A stretch of DNA of 64,000 nucleotides from JADLHS01 sp964561105. GTDB taxonomy: Bacteria; Verrucomicrobiota; Verrucomicrobiia; Limisphaerales; JADLHS01. Position 1 is the stretch's first letter; each line of letters opens with the position of its first letter. The translations under genes and the position numbers were made by a program. Under the pieces are notes generated by a model that saw nothing but the letters and a program-made list of their open reading frames with translations, had not been told where the DNA came from and made no database searches. The stretch spans positions 145,416 through 209,415 of the forward strand of contig CAZLOH010000001.1 of assembly GCA_964561105.1 (NCBI GenBank). Direction: 5' to 3'. Of the stretch, positions 63,483 to 64,000 are shown in pieces.

Positions 63483-63512
63483 CCCGCCGCCCGCAACCCT
63501 GCCCCGCCCCCA

Positions 63513-64000
63513 CTATTGGCTGTGGAAACGCGCGATCACGATAGCGGCACCGATGTCTCCCGGCAGGTCAACCCACTCGCCGCCGAACCGCCGCCACGCC
63601 CGGCCGTTCACGGTGACTTCGGAAATCGGACGTCCCTCCGGCTCGCGGAAGCGCAGTCGGGTGCGCCGGGGCGCGTTCCGCGTCGGACCGTTCACGCGCG
63701 CGGCGATTTCATTCCGGCCACCGGTATAGACCACGTCCACCGGCCCGAAATAAGTTACGGCCCGCTCCATGCCACAGCGCTGCGCCGGTCGCAGCCAGTC
63801 GCGCGGCACGGCCTGGCCCAGCAATAGTTCATCGCCCTCCTCGCGCACAAAGAGATAGCGCAGCCAGCCGCACGCGTTGGCTTCGTCCGAGGTCTTGTAG
63901 TGGTCGCCCCGCCAGTCGCCCATTTCCGGCAGGGCGTGTTCGGTGTTCATGTGAACATCAGGAAAATGACTCACGGCAATGGCGTTGAACATGGCGCGCA
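63513..64000 (-). CDS. Unrecognised chromosomal protein, C-terminal part
   Basis: The frame is open to the window edge and ends at 63513. The visible 162 residues include NTEHALPEMGDWRGDHYKTS, YLFVREEGDELLLGQAVPRD, YFGPVDVVYTGGRNEI, and the C-terminal VNGRAWRRFGGEWVDLPGDI. The repeated short beta-strand pattern resembles the C-terminal beta-sandwich of large glycoside-hydrolase-like proteins, but no family can be named. Confidence 0.6.
   Translation of the reverse strand, partial: RAMFNAIAVSHFPDVHMNTEHALPEMGDWRGDHYKTSDEANACGWLRYLFVREEGDELLLGQAVPRDWLRPAQRCGMERAVTYFGPVDVVYTGGRNEIAARVNGPTRNAPRRTRLRFREPEGRPISEVTVNGRAWRRFGGEWVDLPGDIGAAIVIARFHSQ

Overview
The window looks like a chromosome segment of a Verrucomicrobiota bacterium, probably near the Limisphaerales/Pedosphaera group. 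This is an inference. It rests on pseudopilins with a C-terminal His-x9-Asp-Gly-type motif, a TMTC-like membrane TPR protein, the style of the YD-repeat (Rhs) proteins, and intergenic inverted repeats. Most of the chromosomal part is GC-rich. The stretch 35.6-51.8 kb looks clearly more AT-rich, by eye.

1-9.6 kb is a respiratory and nitrogen-oxide-type region. It holds the start of a Tat-exported NxrA/NarG-like molybdoenzyme and a diheme cytochrome c fused to an ethylbenzene-dehydrogenase-type heme b domain. A WxWxIP flavoprotein is paired with a HemN-like radical SAM protein. A three-gene unit follows (DUF2249, heme-copper-oxidase-I-like protein, DUF59), then an Rrf2 regulator and a divergent heme O synthase. 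Three transcription units carry the perfect palindrome TTGAC-N4-GTCAA upstream, which suggests one Crp/Fnr-type regulon. 9.6-21.6 kb is ordinary metabolism and transport: glutamate dehydrogenase, a cupin, a GntP permease, an S9 peptidase, and a YtfQ-YtfR-YtfT-YjfF sugar ABC importer.

21.7-29.1 kb is an array of broken Rhs genes. Two displaced Rhs tips keep toxin domains with an adjacent candidate immunity gene: GIY-YIG nuclease with a leucine-rich-repeat protein, and phospholipase A2-like with a lipoprotein. Two unrelated antitoxin/PIN-toxin pairs sit between conserved flanking arms at the same point of the Rhs coding sequence. A third copy of the left arm has no module after it.

29.16-63.48 kb is a genomic island of about 34.3 kb in a tRNA-Ser(GGA) gene, bounded by a 27-bp direct repeat of the tRNA 3' end. 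It encodes a tyrosine integrase, an excisionase-like HTH protein, regulators, a glycosyltransferase / GtrA / sulfatase / pseudopilin cluster, a MauE-like protein next to a small Cys-rich secreted protein, a TMTC-like protein, several insertion sequences (one IS21 nested in an IS4 with a clear target duplication), and a mobilization module (TraK-like, TraL/ParA-like, MobF relaxase, oriT-like hairpins). No type IV secretion or coupling-protein genes are visible, so it is best read as a mobilizable element. In the excised circle the integrase frame would read across the attachment core and gain 59 residues in place of its last four. Chromosomal sequence resumes at about 63.5 kb with the 3' part of an unrecognised gene.
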